Shown: piece by piece, positions 52,693-63,999 of the stretch
Layout: each line of letters begins with the position of its first letter
Numbering within the stretch: position 1 is the stretch's first letter
NCBI GenBank assembly: GCA_011316305.1
Contig: SAUG01000006.1
Location: 328,311 to 392,310, forward strand
Direction: 5' to 3'
DNA from: Rusavskia elegans
Taxonomy: Eukaryota > Ascomycota > Lecanoromycetes > Teloschistales > Teloschistaceae
Length of the DNA: 64,000 nucleotides
The notes under the pieces: generated by a model
Database searches by the model: none
Told to the model about the DNA's origin: nothing
Seen by the model: the letters and a program-made list of their open reading frames with translations, nothing else
Made by a program: the position numbers and the translations under genes

Positions 52693-53060
52693 CAGCCTCT
52701 TTTCGAACATAGCCCACATCTCTGGAAGAGGCGGCTCCAATCGACAGTTTCACAGTCTGTGTTACCTCGGGCTCTGATTCGCGGCCGATATTAAAGTCCT
52801 GATGCTCTCACAATTCTCCATATCGCTTGTTCGTGTTTGGCGCGCCGGTTTTGACATTTGGGGAGACTCATGCGTATCTGGTGCGCAAAATAGGTTCTAG
52901 CTAGGGTTCAAGCCATCGGTATGCAGTGAACAGAGGAAGAAAAGTAGCGGAGAAGTGCAGGGACGTTTTTGTTATCAACCCTGTTGAATCAGCAATGTGT
53001 TGTAGGTGTTAGGTGCACTACAGCTGATTCCGAAAGGTGTTGCGAGTGGGGAGAGCGCTG
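52693..53060. other. Interval between the hypothetical gene and the recombinase fragment
   Basis: About 370 bp. It may contain the missing first exon(s) of the minus-strand hypothetical gene: an ATG-initiated frame at 52,753 overlaps it in another phase. No clear gene is assigned. Confidence 0.35.
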
Positions 53061-53660
53061 TTACAACACTTTCTTGAATGTCGTAACCGTCTGATGCCCT
53101 TTGGTCGAAACGCAGAGACAGAACTCGGTCTTCACGGCGCCGGTTTGAGCTTTGCTAGTATCATCGGGCCGAGCCGTTGCAGGTAACGAAGCCGTGCTGG
53201 AACGAAGAGCTGTAAATTGACAGATCCCTTTTCTACCAACGATGCGGCTGGGCTCCCTGAATACGGGAAGATCGAATACCTCGCGTTTGATCTTCAACTG
53301 TAGCGAATTCTTCCGAGGCGGTACGATCGTGCCGAAGATATTGTCGACGGTCCGTAGCTTTGGCGAGACGAGAACATCATCGTAAACGGGCAGGTAGAGG
53401 AGATGGTCGAGTAGACAAATGAGAGGGTACTCTTCGCGCTCGACAATGAAGGTTTTCCTATCGAGAGCAATAAGCGTCAAACCCGGGCAGATTGTTGTCT
53501 TCTTGGCATTATAAGTCTTGGCGATTCCCAACTTTCGATCACCAACCGCTATCGTATGTATGTAAAAGGACCGTCGCTTCCTCGTACCTTCGCTGTTCAG
53601 ACGACCGACCTCACATCTCACAACCACCAGTGAGACAGTTTGTCGAGCATACTGTCTAAT
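53061..53660 (-). pseudogene. Fragment resembling DUF3435/FluG-domain tyrosine recombinase
   Basis: This minus-strand frame contains, in order, segments ending in YPLICLLDHLLYL, then NIFGTIVPPRKNSLQLK, then IKREVFDLPVFREPSR. These resemble the middle part of the fungal DUF3435/FluG-domain family (hydrophobic 'L.LA..DDAF' helix, 'P..R..L.L..K', 'D.PVFR'). DUF3435 proteins include the tyrosine recombinases (captains) of Starship elements. The C-terminal catalytic region with the R..R..Y residues is missing: after PVFREPSR the frame runs about 60 codons of unrelated sequence to a stop. The 5' part of the open frame (53,660-53,741) is antisense to exon 1 of ATP17 and is not counted. Likely a decayed fragment. 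Family assignment is from pattern recall and needs a profile search. Confidence 0.45.
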
Positions 53661-53678
53661 TGATCTCTCGCGCACACG

Positions 53679-54311
53679 ATGAGTTTCATCGCTCGTCGAG
53701 GTCTTTCGACCCTGATCCCCCCCAAGGTACGTTGGCATCAATCCTCAGCCAGCCAATGTCAACTGATCACTGTCTGCAGATTGCTTCTCCATCTGTAAGT
53801 ACTGCAGGTTCTCCCACCCTACGTCAGCTATACCCCCAGCGCCGGCGCGCCCACGCTCCGACGATTTTCGGCACTACCCAGGATCATCCGAGACGATCAA
53901 CCGGCTTTCTCCTCCCTGTATCTATCATGCTGAATTTTGGATCTGCAGGGCATTGGTGCTGCACAAGATGCGGCTCGAATGGAACGAGTAGTTAGCTTCT
54001 ACGAGAAGTTGCCTCGAGGGCGAAGGCCAGACGAACAACCGAAGGGACTCTTTGAGAGATACCAGGCCCGCTACTTTGGGAAGAACCCATCTGCTGCACG
54101 TAAGAAGACCCATTCAGCAAGCTCTTATAATTCGATTCTGTGATAAGAGGCTAATCAGTATGCTCTTTAGCTCTTGCTCATCTCATCGGAGGCCTGATGG
54201 TTATTGGCTACGCACAACACTACTATTTCCACTTCAGTCAGTTTCGCCTTTAAGTTTTCGTGGAATTGACGTTGACAGTTCATAGGACATCACAAGAACA
54301 ACGCTCACTAA
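53679..54311 (+). CDS. ATP17: Mitochondrial F1Fo-ATP synthase subunit f
   Basis: Small Fo subunit f of the mitochondrial ATP synthase, spanning the inner membrane once. The model has five exons: 53,679-53,726, 53,780-53,794, 53,949-54,099, 54,171-54,236 and 54,286-54,311, giving 101 aa, the family's usual size. Order: MSFIARRGLSTLIPPK, then IASPS, then GIGAAQDAARMERVVSFY...GLFERYQARYFGKNPSA, then the membrane helix LAHLIGGLMVIGYAQHYYFHF, then RHHKNNAH. Donors are GTACGT, GTAAGT, GTAAGA and GTCAGT; all acceptors end in AG, and phases restore frame throughout. Exon 2 is a 15-nt micro-exon. Its exact borders are the least certain part of the model. Confidence 0.92.
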
Positions 54312-54803
54312 AGGACCACGAGACAGAGGTTGATCCCCAAGCAATGATGTACATAAGCTAGGAATTACAATTGTTCGAAGCCAACAAGCAATGTCTCCGT
54401 CTACGTTCGGATTTTTGCGAGCAAGAGCTCGATGAACCGTCCCTTCCACTATGCTGTGTTCTTGATGCCCTGTGCCATTCCACTTTGCTATGTTCTCGAT
54501 GCTTCTAGACTCGTACGCTCGGAGCCCGTCGTATTCTGAGTTTTTCAATTGCAAAGCAACAGACATTAATATAGGACATTGTAGACCTACATTCCCTTCT
54601 CTGAACCCTGAATTTGTGACCGTTCCAATGAAGGGCCGTGGCATCGAAGTGTCTATATCACGCATCCAAGTCGTTTGTTCAATCAGACTAATAACGGGAT
54701 TATTCCATCTCACTGTATTCAATCGGAGATTTTTGCGGGGGTCACAACATAATCTGCAAACAAGTGCCAACGATGACATTTCAAAACCCAGACATACCAC
54801 GAA
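54312..54803. other. Intergenic region ATP17-REX4
   Basis: About 490 bp with the 3' UTR of ATP17 and the promoter of REX4. No gene or RNA recognised. Confidence 0.5.
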
Positions 54804-55772
54804 ATGGAACTGAAAGACCTCTCGAGTAATTGGAAGAAGCTGCAAGCTACTTTGGAAAATGAAAAGCCTCGGTCCTTGAAGCGCAAGGCAAGCGAAGACG
54901 TCCTCCAGTCGCAGAAGAACGGTGTCAAAAGAATTAAAGCTCCAGTAAGGTCGTCGACCAAAGGACCTCGGAAGCTCGACAATGCCCAGGACAAGAGCAT
55001 GGGAGTTGTCGCATCTTACCTCAAGCCAGCGGCTCCATCTGCATCGTTAGCTTTGTGGGCAGAAGACAACGACATACCGGCGAAAGACCTTGCGGCTGCT
55101 TATCGCACATCGTCCAGCAACTCATCGCTGCAGATATTCAAGCACGATGACAAAATCAATGAGGGGCTCTCAGCTGTGGCTGACGCTGGAAAATACATTT
55201 CCATTGATTGCGAAATGGTCGGTGTGGGTCCCATGCCAGACAACGAATCCGCACTCGCTCGCGTTTCAATCGTGAATTACCATGGAGAACAGATCTATGA
55301 TTCTTTCGTCCAGCCGAAGGAGGCTATCACAGATTACAGGACCTTCGTATCCGGCATCACGCCGAAACTGTTGCAGGAAGCTAGGACTTTCGAGACTGTG
55401 CAAGCAGATGTCGCCGTATTGCTTCAAGGCAAAATACTGATTGGTCATTCCGTCAAGAATGACCTGGAAGCTCTACTACTGGGACACCCTAAAAGAGATA
55501 TCAGGGACACGAGCAGACATCCCGCGTATCGACAGGTGGCGGGTGGGAAGACGCCAGGTCTGAAAAGGCTCGCAAAGCAGATTCTCGAAGTTGATATTCA
55601 GGGTGGGGAACATTCAAGCATTGAGGATGCGAGAGCTACCATGCTGCTCTTTCGCAGAGATAAGGTTGGATTTGAACGGGAACACCAGAAGAGATGGGGA
55701 GCCCCGAGAAACTCCGAGACCAACGGCGCCGAGAAAGGGCACGCGAAAGGAAAGAAGAAGAAGAAGAAGTGA
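54804..55772 (+). CDS. REX4: RNA exonuclease 4 (DEDDh family, rRNA processing)
   Basis: 3'-5' exoribonuclease of the REX4 family, a nucleolar protein involved in pre-rRNA processing. Single exon, 322 aa. The N-terminal 100 residues are basic and low complexity (SLKRKASED, KNGVKRIKAP), suiting nuclear import. The DEDDh exonuclease domain occupies about residues 128-285: IDCEMVGVG with Asp135 and Glu137, GHSVKNDLEALLLGH with Asp220, and EHSSIEDARATM with His270 and Asp275. The C terminus is a Lys tail (KGKKKKKK). All catalytic residues are present. It converges with the CFA synthase gene, 3' ends about 200 bp apart. Confidence 0.95.
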   Translation: MELKDLSSNWKKLQATLENEKPRSLKRKASEDVLQSQKNGVKRIKAPVRSSTKGPRKLDNAQDKSMGVVASYLKPAAPSASLALWAEDNDIPAKDLAAAYRTSSSNSSLQIFKHDDKINEGLSAVADAGKYISIDCEMVGVGPMPDNESALARVSIVNYHGEQIYDSFVQPKEAITDYRTFVSGITPKLLQEARTFETVQADVAVLLQGKILIGHSVKNDLEALLLGHPKRDIRDTSRHPAYRQVAGGKTPGLKRLAKQILEVDIQGGEHSSIEDARATMLLFRRDKVGFEREHQKRWGAPRNSETNGAEKGHAKGKKKKKK

Positions 55773-55971
55773 GGACACGAAAGCTTATGTAAGAGTTTCG
55801 TTAGGATCATTGGTGTTTCGTCGGCCGATTATTCTAGGATACGTCCCACCATCTGTCACAGGCCTTGTGCAAACAGAGCGGCAAAAGGCTATAAGACACG
55901 CTGCATTCGCTCAAACTCCTTGTCGCTATGCAGCGCTTGAGAAAGGATATCCCACACGGCCATACGAATCA

Positions 55972-57498
55972 TCATAAGGGAATATCTTCTATCATCTCCA
56001 CTGCCCCTTCTCGGCCCACCGTCAAAATGACATCGCCCAAGGTCTTGGTATTGAACCCTGCCTCGCAATACGTGAAATAATACTGACACGCGGATCAGCT
56101 TTGCAGCTTCCCAAACGGGAACACCCTTGTACTCACCTGCCACTTCCGTCTAAACAGTTCTACATCGCGCTTGGCCATGTTCTTGTGCTCTCTCAACAGC
56201 GCGGGCCGAATTTTGGTTTCGAAATTTCTTTCAAAGCTTTCTCTCCATAACCTGAGTGTCTTTGCATAATGTCCTCCAATATTGAGCATCGAATCGACGA
56301 CCAGCGTTCCTTTCGACCCTCGATCGATGCTGGCTACCAGCTGGCTAACAGTGGGTAGATGCCCGCCTGGGAAAATGTACTTCCGAATAAAATCTTCGCT
56401 TTTGGCGTATGCTTCATATCTTGTCTCTGGTATGGTGATGCACTGGAAGACTGCAATTCCTCCATCGGATTTCAGCAATTTGTGGACACATTCGAAGTAT
56501 GTGTCGAGGTACTCCTTCCCTACAGCCTCCAACATCTCGATGCTCACGACTTTGTCGTAAAGTCCTTCATCTGGTGTCGGCAACGCTCGGTAATCGCACA
56601 GCAATACCTCGATATGATCTTGGAATCCTGCAGCTGCTATCCTTTGTTCCGCTAGCTCTTTTTGTTCACGACTGAGAGTCAAACTCGTGACCTGGCAACC
56701 TGTTGACCGCACGGCCGCAATCGCAAAACTCCCCCAGCCTGTGCCTATCTCAAGTACGTGATCCGACGACTTTATCTTGGCTGCGTTGATGAAATAGTGG
56801 AGCTTGAGAAGCTGGGCATCCTCCAGAGTTTGGAACACTGACTTAGGGTCGGTGATTGGCAACCAGATGGGGCATGAGTATGTCATATCCTCCGAGAGAA
56901 AAGCAGCGAACATCTCATTGCTAATGTCGTAATGAGCAGAGACATTCAATTGCGAATTCGCCAGAGTATTGGTGCTGCGAGCGAGGCTGGTAATGTTGGA
57001 GGCGAGCGAAGAAGTTAGGGTGGTACCATTGGCCAGATATGCGCGGTTGAGGATGAATATCTGGGGTGTCAGCACCTAACGCCCTGAGTCCGGATCCGCT
57101 ACTGGGGCATACTTTGAAGAAGTCGACAAGATCCGAACACTCGACTTCGCCTAGCATGAAGCTTTCGGCCAAACCCTAGAGCAACAGCGGTCACCTCTCG
57201 CACTCGACGTCTGATCCAGTCAGACGGGCCTCTCTCTTACCATGTCCGCAAACAGCAACAAGCGTACCCAAAAGGCACCTCTCAGCACCTTCAACTCAGT
57301 TTTCGGCACCCCAACCTTCGGCCATCTTTCACCACAGACAATCTCAGAGCCGTCAGTATCGATGATGAGAATATGACCTGTTTCCACACGTCCAAGCAGA
57401 TTCAGAACAGCCGCGCGTGATAATCGAACGAAAGGATCCCAGGCGAAAGAGCCCAGGTAGCTTCGAGCGGCATCGAAGGCGCGAGTGAAGATGGCCAT
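55972..57498 (-). CDS. Cyclopropane-fatty-acyl-phospholipid synthase-like methyltransferase
   Basis: SAM-dependent methyltransferase of the CFA/mycolic acid cyclopropane synthase family. Enzymes of this family add a methylene bridge to unsaturated acyl chains of phospholipids; the substrate here is not known. The model has four exons: 57,241-57,498, 57,113-57,175, 56,137-57,060 and 55,972-56,082, for 451 aa. The SAM motif VLEIGTGWGSF is at about residues 209-219. CFA-family blocks follow: SREQKELAEQR, CDYRALP, VSIEMLEAVG, FIRKYIFPGGHLP. The last exon supplies YYFTYCEAGFN and GREGAVEMIEDIP. Introns are 52-65 bp with GTAAGA, GTATGC and GTGAGT donors. For intron 2, the cag acceptor at 57,061 is preferred because the alternative gives only 37 bp. 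The start at 57,498 is the first in-frame ATG. The family is mainly bacterial, which makes an old transfer plausible. Confidence 0.92.
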
Positions 57499-58324
57499 CA
57501 AGACGGACAAGTGAAGAATGTACTTCAACTGCGACAACAACACGGTCAACGAAGGTGGTGAAGCACACAGTCAGACATGATTGAGAAGGGCGAAAATCAC
57601 GTTGTGCATATCAATTGAATTTCGGGTGTCTGCATATACATTAACTGCTGTCGCAGCTTGTTGTTCCGCCCCGAACAAAAAATTGTCACCGCTCGCTCAG
57701 GTACCACAAAATGAAGTCACCATTCCTCCACTATCACCCGCATGAAAATGCACCAACCGTTACCCGCATAAGTGGGGCGCGGGCTGATCTTTGTTGGGAC
57801 CGATAGTCCGATAACCGAGCGGGAAGCATCCTTACGATTTCGTATCCCCCACGTATTCGTAGCAAGATGTATCAAAGTACGTTCTTTCATACTTAGCTTA
57901 CCTCACCTCGGAGTACCTTAGGCCAACTTGCCGCTACCTTATCACAAGTCACACACAAGGGGGAGACTGACTGAAGTGACCGGACGAACGTATGGCGAAT
58001 ATATCTCTGATAGGGCTATAGCCCTACTGCGATATCGGGAGACGGAGGTATTACGGAGCTTGAGCATGAGGAAATGAAGATGCGAGCTGAATGACACCTT
58101 GGCAGAAGACCAATTGATATTTGAACTTGAGGTGAAAGCTAGCTGGTTATGATCTCAGAGGCTCAATGTACCAACGACAACAATGCCAAGCCCGTCATTT
58201 TCTCATGAACATGATATACTCCTCTTCGACTGCCTTATCGCTTCAACTGGTGGGCTGGGCATTCGATCCGTCAACCGCCAGCCAAATCGGAGACCGCACC
58301 GGAGTGTACGAAAGCAAGTTATCG
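57499..58324. other. Long intergenic region upstream of the CFA synthase
   Basis: About 825 bp between the 5' end of the CFA synthase gene and the 3' end of the royal-jelly-type gene. It contains a perfect 16-bp palindrome TAGGGCTATAGCCCTA at 58,011-58,026, about 510 bp upstream of the CFA start, a possible protein-binding site. The plus-strand frame from 58,166 is the antisense of the next gene. No other gene is seen. Confidence 0.45.
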
Positions 58325-59572
58325 TTACTGCAGATTGACCTTGGTACCATTTCCAGGACACTTTGCCCGAAACAGCACGTACGGCTTGACGCGCCTATCG
58401 GTACCAGGATAGTACGCCTTTGTCCTCCAGAGCTGGTTCTCAGTGAAGTAGACGTATCCGTCGGTGGCAACAGCAAAAGAATCCGTCCAGGCAAGCCTGG
58501 GGTCTCTCGCAAAGACCTGCACCGTACCGTTGGCAGGATTGAATACGTTGATCGCGTTATCCTCGAAATTGCCCGGGTAGATCAAGCCATTGCTGTCCGT
58601 GTCCAGGCCATCCGAGATGCCCTTTTCACCTCTGGAGACCACGCTCGCCTCGGCCTGGATCTCGCTTGTAGGGCTCCTATCGCGCAGTCGCTCGGTTGGG
58701 ATCGAGTAGAGCGTCCGTGACCCCACGGCTGCCCAGAACAGGGTCTCGCCGTCGGCGCTCAGAGCAATGCCGTCGGCCCCGACATTCCCGGCAAAGGTGA
58801 TGGGTTGACCTGGCCCGGGCGGCAGACTGTACACTACCTCACCCCAGATAAAGGGGACGAAGCCGCGCGTGGCTCGCACTTCTGGTGTGTTGTCCAAATG
58901 TCGCCAGCTCTCGCCCGTCCCCAGGTCAACCATGACGATGCCGTTGCGTCCTTCCTGGCTGGAATCGGTGATATATGCTATCCCCTTTCCAGACGCTGTC
59001 ACTGAGGGCCGAAGATCGAAACGGATGTCGTTGAGGTAGCTATCGCTGTAGGCAATGGTTGGCGGGAAAAGGATCGTCTGGAATATCGTGTCATTCGTTA
59101 GGTCGACTCCGATGAGCTTGGGTCCGCCAGGTGTGGAGGGGACGTTGATTCCTTCGGGCGTTGCGGCACGCCCGGTATCGAGGATCCATAGACGGTCTTT
59201 GGAGTCGACTACCACACTCTGTATACCAATGAAGTAATTGGGGTAATTGGCACCCGTTGCAGGGGTTGTGGTATGATTGATTGCGCCGCCAGGAGGGGAG
59301 TTGATTTCTGCAGATGGATAGGCTCGCTCGGTGGTGTTTGAGACAAGCTTGGTAACCGTGTAGGCGATATTGTTCGGGTCGAGAGAACGTGCGTAGTTGG
59401 AGAATTTGCGGCCGGTCGAGGAGACGGCAATGCCTTGGGGGAAAAGGTCATTGTAGAGATGGATGACCTCGAGTGAGGCACCACCGCGGCCTGGATCTGA
59501 GGCGATCTGTTGGGAGGTGGTGAAAGAGACTAAGGTCAGGCATACGAGGTTTTGTACCACATCGAGGCGCAT
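58325..59572 (-). CDS. Secreted major royal jelly protein/yellow-family protein
   Basis: Single exon, 415 aa. The N terminus (MRLDVVQNLVCLTLVSFTTS, then QQIASD) reads as a cleavable signal peptide, so export through the secretory pathway is expected. The body matches the MRJP/yellow beta-propeller family: GIQSVVVDSKDRLWILDTG, then GVDLTNDTIFQTILFP, YLNDIRFD, AYITDSSQEGRNGIVMVDL, GADGIALSADGETLFW, SDGLDTDSNGLIY and FAVATDGYVYFTENQL. Several N-glycosylation sequons are present (NTT, NHT, NDT, NGT). In fungi this family is scattered and of unknown function; insect members include melanin-pathway yellow proteins. Length is close to the usual 400 residues. No missing segment is apparent. Confidence 0.9.
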   Translation of the reverse strand: MRLDVVQNLVCLTLVSFTTSQQIASDPGRGGASLEVIHLYNDLFPQGIAVSSTGRKFSNYARSLDPNNIAYTVTKLVSNTTERAYPSAEINSPPGGAINHTTTPATGANYPNYFIGIQSVVVDSKDRLWILDTGRAATPEGINVPSTPGGPKLIGVDLTNDTIFQTILFPPTIAYSDSYLNDIRFDLRPSVTASGKGIAYITDSSQEGRNGIVMVDLGTGESWRHLDNTPEVRATRGFVPFIWGEVVYSLPPGPGQPITFAGNVGADGIALSADGETLFWAAVGSRTLYSIPTERLRDRSPTSEIQAEASVVSRGEKGISDGLDTDSNGLIYPGNFEDNAINVFNPANGTVQVFARDPRLAWTDSFAVATDGYVYFTENQLWRTKAYYPGTDRRVKPYVLFRAKCPGNGTKVNLQ

Positions 59573-59980
59573 TCTGGCGGCTTGTGATATGGTGTGAGCA
59601 GTTGAAGAGTGAATTGGATCGAATGAATCGGATGGACCTCCATGGCATCGATGGCTTTATCAATCTCTTCTAAAAAGCTCCTTCCAAACATGCTGCCCAA
59701 AAACGTCATGACCGAGTGACTGGATGGATTGCCGGGTTCCTGCTGCTTGTTAAAGAGGGGTTGCGACTCCGATCTGCCGGGGGGACGCACCTTTCCTCGG
59801 TAGAAGTCAATATTGACATAATATCATAGTGCGTTTATGAACGGGAGCGGCTAGCGGATTTCCCCCCGCCAATCAAACGTTTGGTTCCGATCTTAGACAC
59901 CGCGCTAATAAAAAACACGTCTACCAAGTGCCAACCATCCCACGCGCTCAAAGTAACCTGGATATCTCTGTTGGCGAACG
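59573..59980. promoter_or_regulatory. Divergent promoter region (royal-jelly-type gene and RNH203)
   Basis: About 408 bp between two divergent start codons. No further gene is seen. Confidence 0.5.
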
Positions 59981-60439
59981 ATGCTATCAATCCAACGGCG
60001 AAACGCCAAGGAAGCTCCTCAAGAATGTACACCAAATCTTTTGCCCTGCCGCATCAACCATGACGGACCAGTGAACGCATCACGCAGATACTGGGCTCCC
60101 GAACACGACAAAGATGGTTATTTGGAAGCCTACTTTCGGGGGCGAAAACTGAAGGGACGAGAAGTGATATTGCCGAAGGGCTACAAGGGAATCGTTGTCA
60201 AAAAAGCAGCCAACGAGGATGAAACACATAAAAGGAGCACCGAGCATTTGAGAAGGAGGCAGTTGGAGGAGGAAGATGTGGGTGAAGATGACGAAGAAGA
60301 GGTCAAGATGCTAGAGGAGGTAGCCAACTTCAAGGACTTCATCGTCTGGGGACATGAAGCTGTTGCCGACGGGGACGATACCTTTGTTAAGGGCGTCGAA
60401 GAGTGGATCGGGTTTGCTGCAGCGGTTGGTGCACATTGA
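59981..60439 (+). CDS. RNH203: Ribonuclease H2 subunit C
   Basis: Non-catalytic subunit of the nuclear heterotrimeric RNase H2, which removes ribonucleotides and RNA-DNA hybrids from DNA. Single exon, 152 aa. The family signature is clear: TPNLLPCRINHDGPV, then YWAPEHDKDGYLEAYFRGR, LKGREVILPKGYKGIVV, an acidic linker (EEEDVGEDDEEE), then FKDFIVWGHEAVADGDD. The start at 59,981 leaves a short N-terminal arm as usual in the family. It is convergent with the DUF4385 gene, about 160 bp between stops. Confidence 0.9.
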   Translation: MLSIQRRNAKEAPQECTPNLLPCRINHDGPVNASRRYWAPEHDKDGYLEAYFRGRKLKGREVILPKGYKGIVVKKAANEDETHKRSTEHLRRRQLEEEDVGEDDEEEVKMLEEVANFKDFIVWGHEAVADGDDTFVKGVEEWIGFAAAVGAH

Positions 60440-60601
60440 CGATTCTGACGACGAAATGCTGATAGCGAGTAGATGCATGCTCCGGGTATAGATGTTCAGA
60501 AGGAGCAGAAAGCCGGGACGTGATGCACGAAGCATCAGCATATGATCAGGAATTCATGAACGGTTCAAATCAAATGAGCACTTATTCAACCTCGGCGGAC
60601 C

Positions 60602-61225
60602 TCATGCCCTGGACTTCTTCGCCTTGTCCCAAGCCTTCTGCTCCGCCAAAAAGGCCTCTTTCCTCAGCAGATAGCCCTCGTGCTTCTTGCATCTCTCCCA
60701 GACTTGCCTAAATACTTGGCTCGCCTCTTCCTTCTCCTTCATATCCTTGTGGCCGGTACTCTTCTCGAGCTCCTTACCGTTTGCATCATACTTCCGCCCT
60801 CCCTTGTGGTTCGCATACCGTTTGGCTCGGGTCATGCCCATCTGGATGAACTTGCGAGCCATGTCCATGCCGACGAAGTCGTCTTCCGTTTCGTACCGCA
60901 GAAACATCTCCCACAGAGACTGGGAGGACGCCTTAGCAATCGGGACAGTTCGGAACTTCCAATGGGGCAATAACGTGGATTTGTAGGGTTCGAATGTCAG
61001 CACGCCTTGCTCCCCTCGGCCAATGCGGTAGGACAGGCGTAATGTCTTGTCAGATGCTGCCGACAAGCCAAGTCCAAGACCTTCCGGATGACTCTGTGTC
61101 ATGGAAGACTGGTGCTCTTGAGAAGCATCAGACTGCTGAGGAAGCGTTGCTGGATCTGAGGTCATCGTGTTGGTTGAGGGTGAAGGGGGTAGATAGATTC
61201 GCCCAATGCCAATATACGAAAACAT
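60602..61225 (-). CDS. DUF4385 domain protein
   Basis: Single exon of up to 207 aa. After a Ser/Gln-rich N terminus comes the DUF4385 block: LSYRIGRGEQGVLTFEPY, LLPHWKFRTVPIA, LWEMFLRYETEDDFVGMD, MARKFIQMGMTRAKRYAN and HKGGRKYD. A basic, helical C terminus follows (about 60 residues ending AKKSRA). The family occurs in fungi, bacteria and phages and has no assigned function. Two ATGs are possible. The one at 61,225 adds 20 residues (MFSYIGIGRIYLPPSP...) to the one at 61,165 (MTSDPATLPQQ). The later start is as plausible as the first. Confidence 0.88.
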   Translation of the reverse strand: MFSYIGIGRIYLPPSPSTNTMTSDPATLPQQSDASQEHQSSMTQSHPEGLGLGLSAASDKTLRLSYRIGRGEQGVLTFEPYKSTLLPHWKFRTVPIAKASSQSLWEMFLRYETEDDFVGMDMARKFIQMGMTRAKRYANHKGGRKYDANGKELEKSTGHKDMKEKEEASQVFRQVWERCKKHEGYLLRKEAFLAEQKAWDKAKKSRA

Positions 61226-61781
61226 GCAAGTGGCCGTCTATGCCAGGCAGATCACGTAGTCATACAACAAAGTGGTATCGACTACATGGTCGACGGGTTA
61301 TCCCTTCCGCTGCTCGGGTGGCCGTCTCAGGGCTCTCGGTAAGCAGAACAATCCGGACACTAAGCCTATAGTCTTATAGATAGGCAGGGTATCCCATCTA
61401 GCTAGCAGTCGAGGTATTGAGTGCCTAATCCGCTAAGTCGAAGTGTCGGAACAATTCTGCCCACCGGCGAGCAGGGGTGATAGAGCGGAATGTAACTCCA
61501 CGGCAACCGGAAGGAATCAAATTGTTGCAAATGTGTGTATTGAAACTAGTACCGATTACCGTTGAGAAAATGGTGATATAATTATGGACAGTCGTCATCG
61601 TCACTGTACGGAAATGGAGCAACAAAGCGGCTGCCTTCAGCCCTACAGATTTCCATCAGTTTAGCAACTTCGCTCTCTGAAGCCCAGCAGTCAAAGTACC
61701 CTTTTCATCAATCAGAAGCCAACCAGGAGCTGTTCCATCTTCCAACCTTATCGTACGATAGAATAGCCTTATGCGATCACC
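61226..61781. promoter_or_regulatory. Divergent promoter region (DUF4385 gene and ESA1)
   Basis: About 555 bp. A minus-strand frame (61,656-61,928) overlaps the first exon of ESA1 and is not accepted as a gene. No RNA gene is recognised. Confidence 0.45.
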
Positions 61782-63907
<2,126 letters not shown>

Positions 63908-63968
63908 GGTCGTTGAGACTGTTTGTTCGGTGGCTGGATTATCATGCAAGTTTGTATTGTTCTTTTTT

Positions 63969-63970
<2 letters not shown>
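63908..63970. other. ESA1 3' flank
   Basis: Short 3' UTR-like stretch ending in eight T. Confidence 0.4.

Positions 63971-63999
<29 letters not shown>

Noticed and set aside
54234..54845. Minus-strand 203-codon frame between ATP17 and REX4
   Set aside because: It overlaps the ATP17 last exon and the REX4 start on the other strand, with no recognisable motif and irregular composition.
58166..58720. Plus-strand 184-codon frame
   Set aside because: Antisense of the royal-jelly-family gene, which has clear family motifs.
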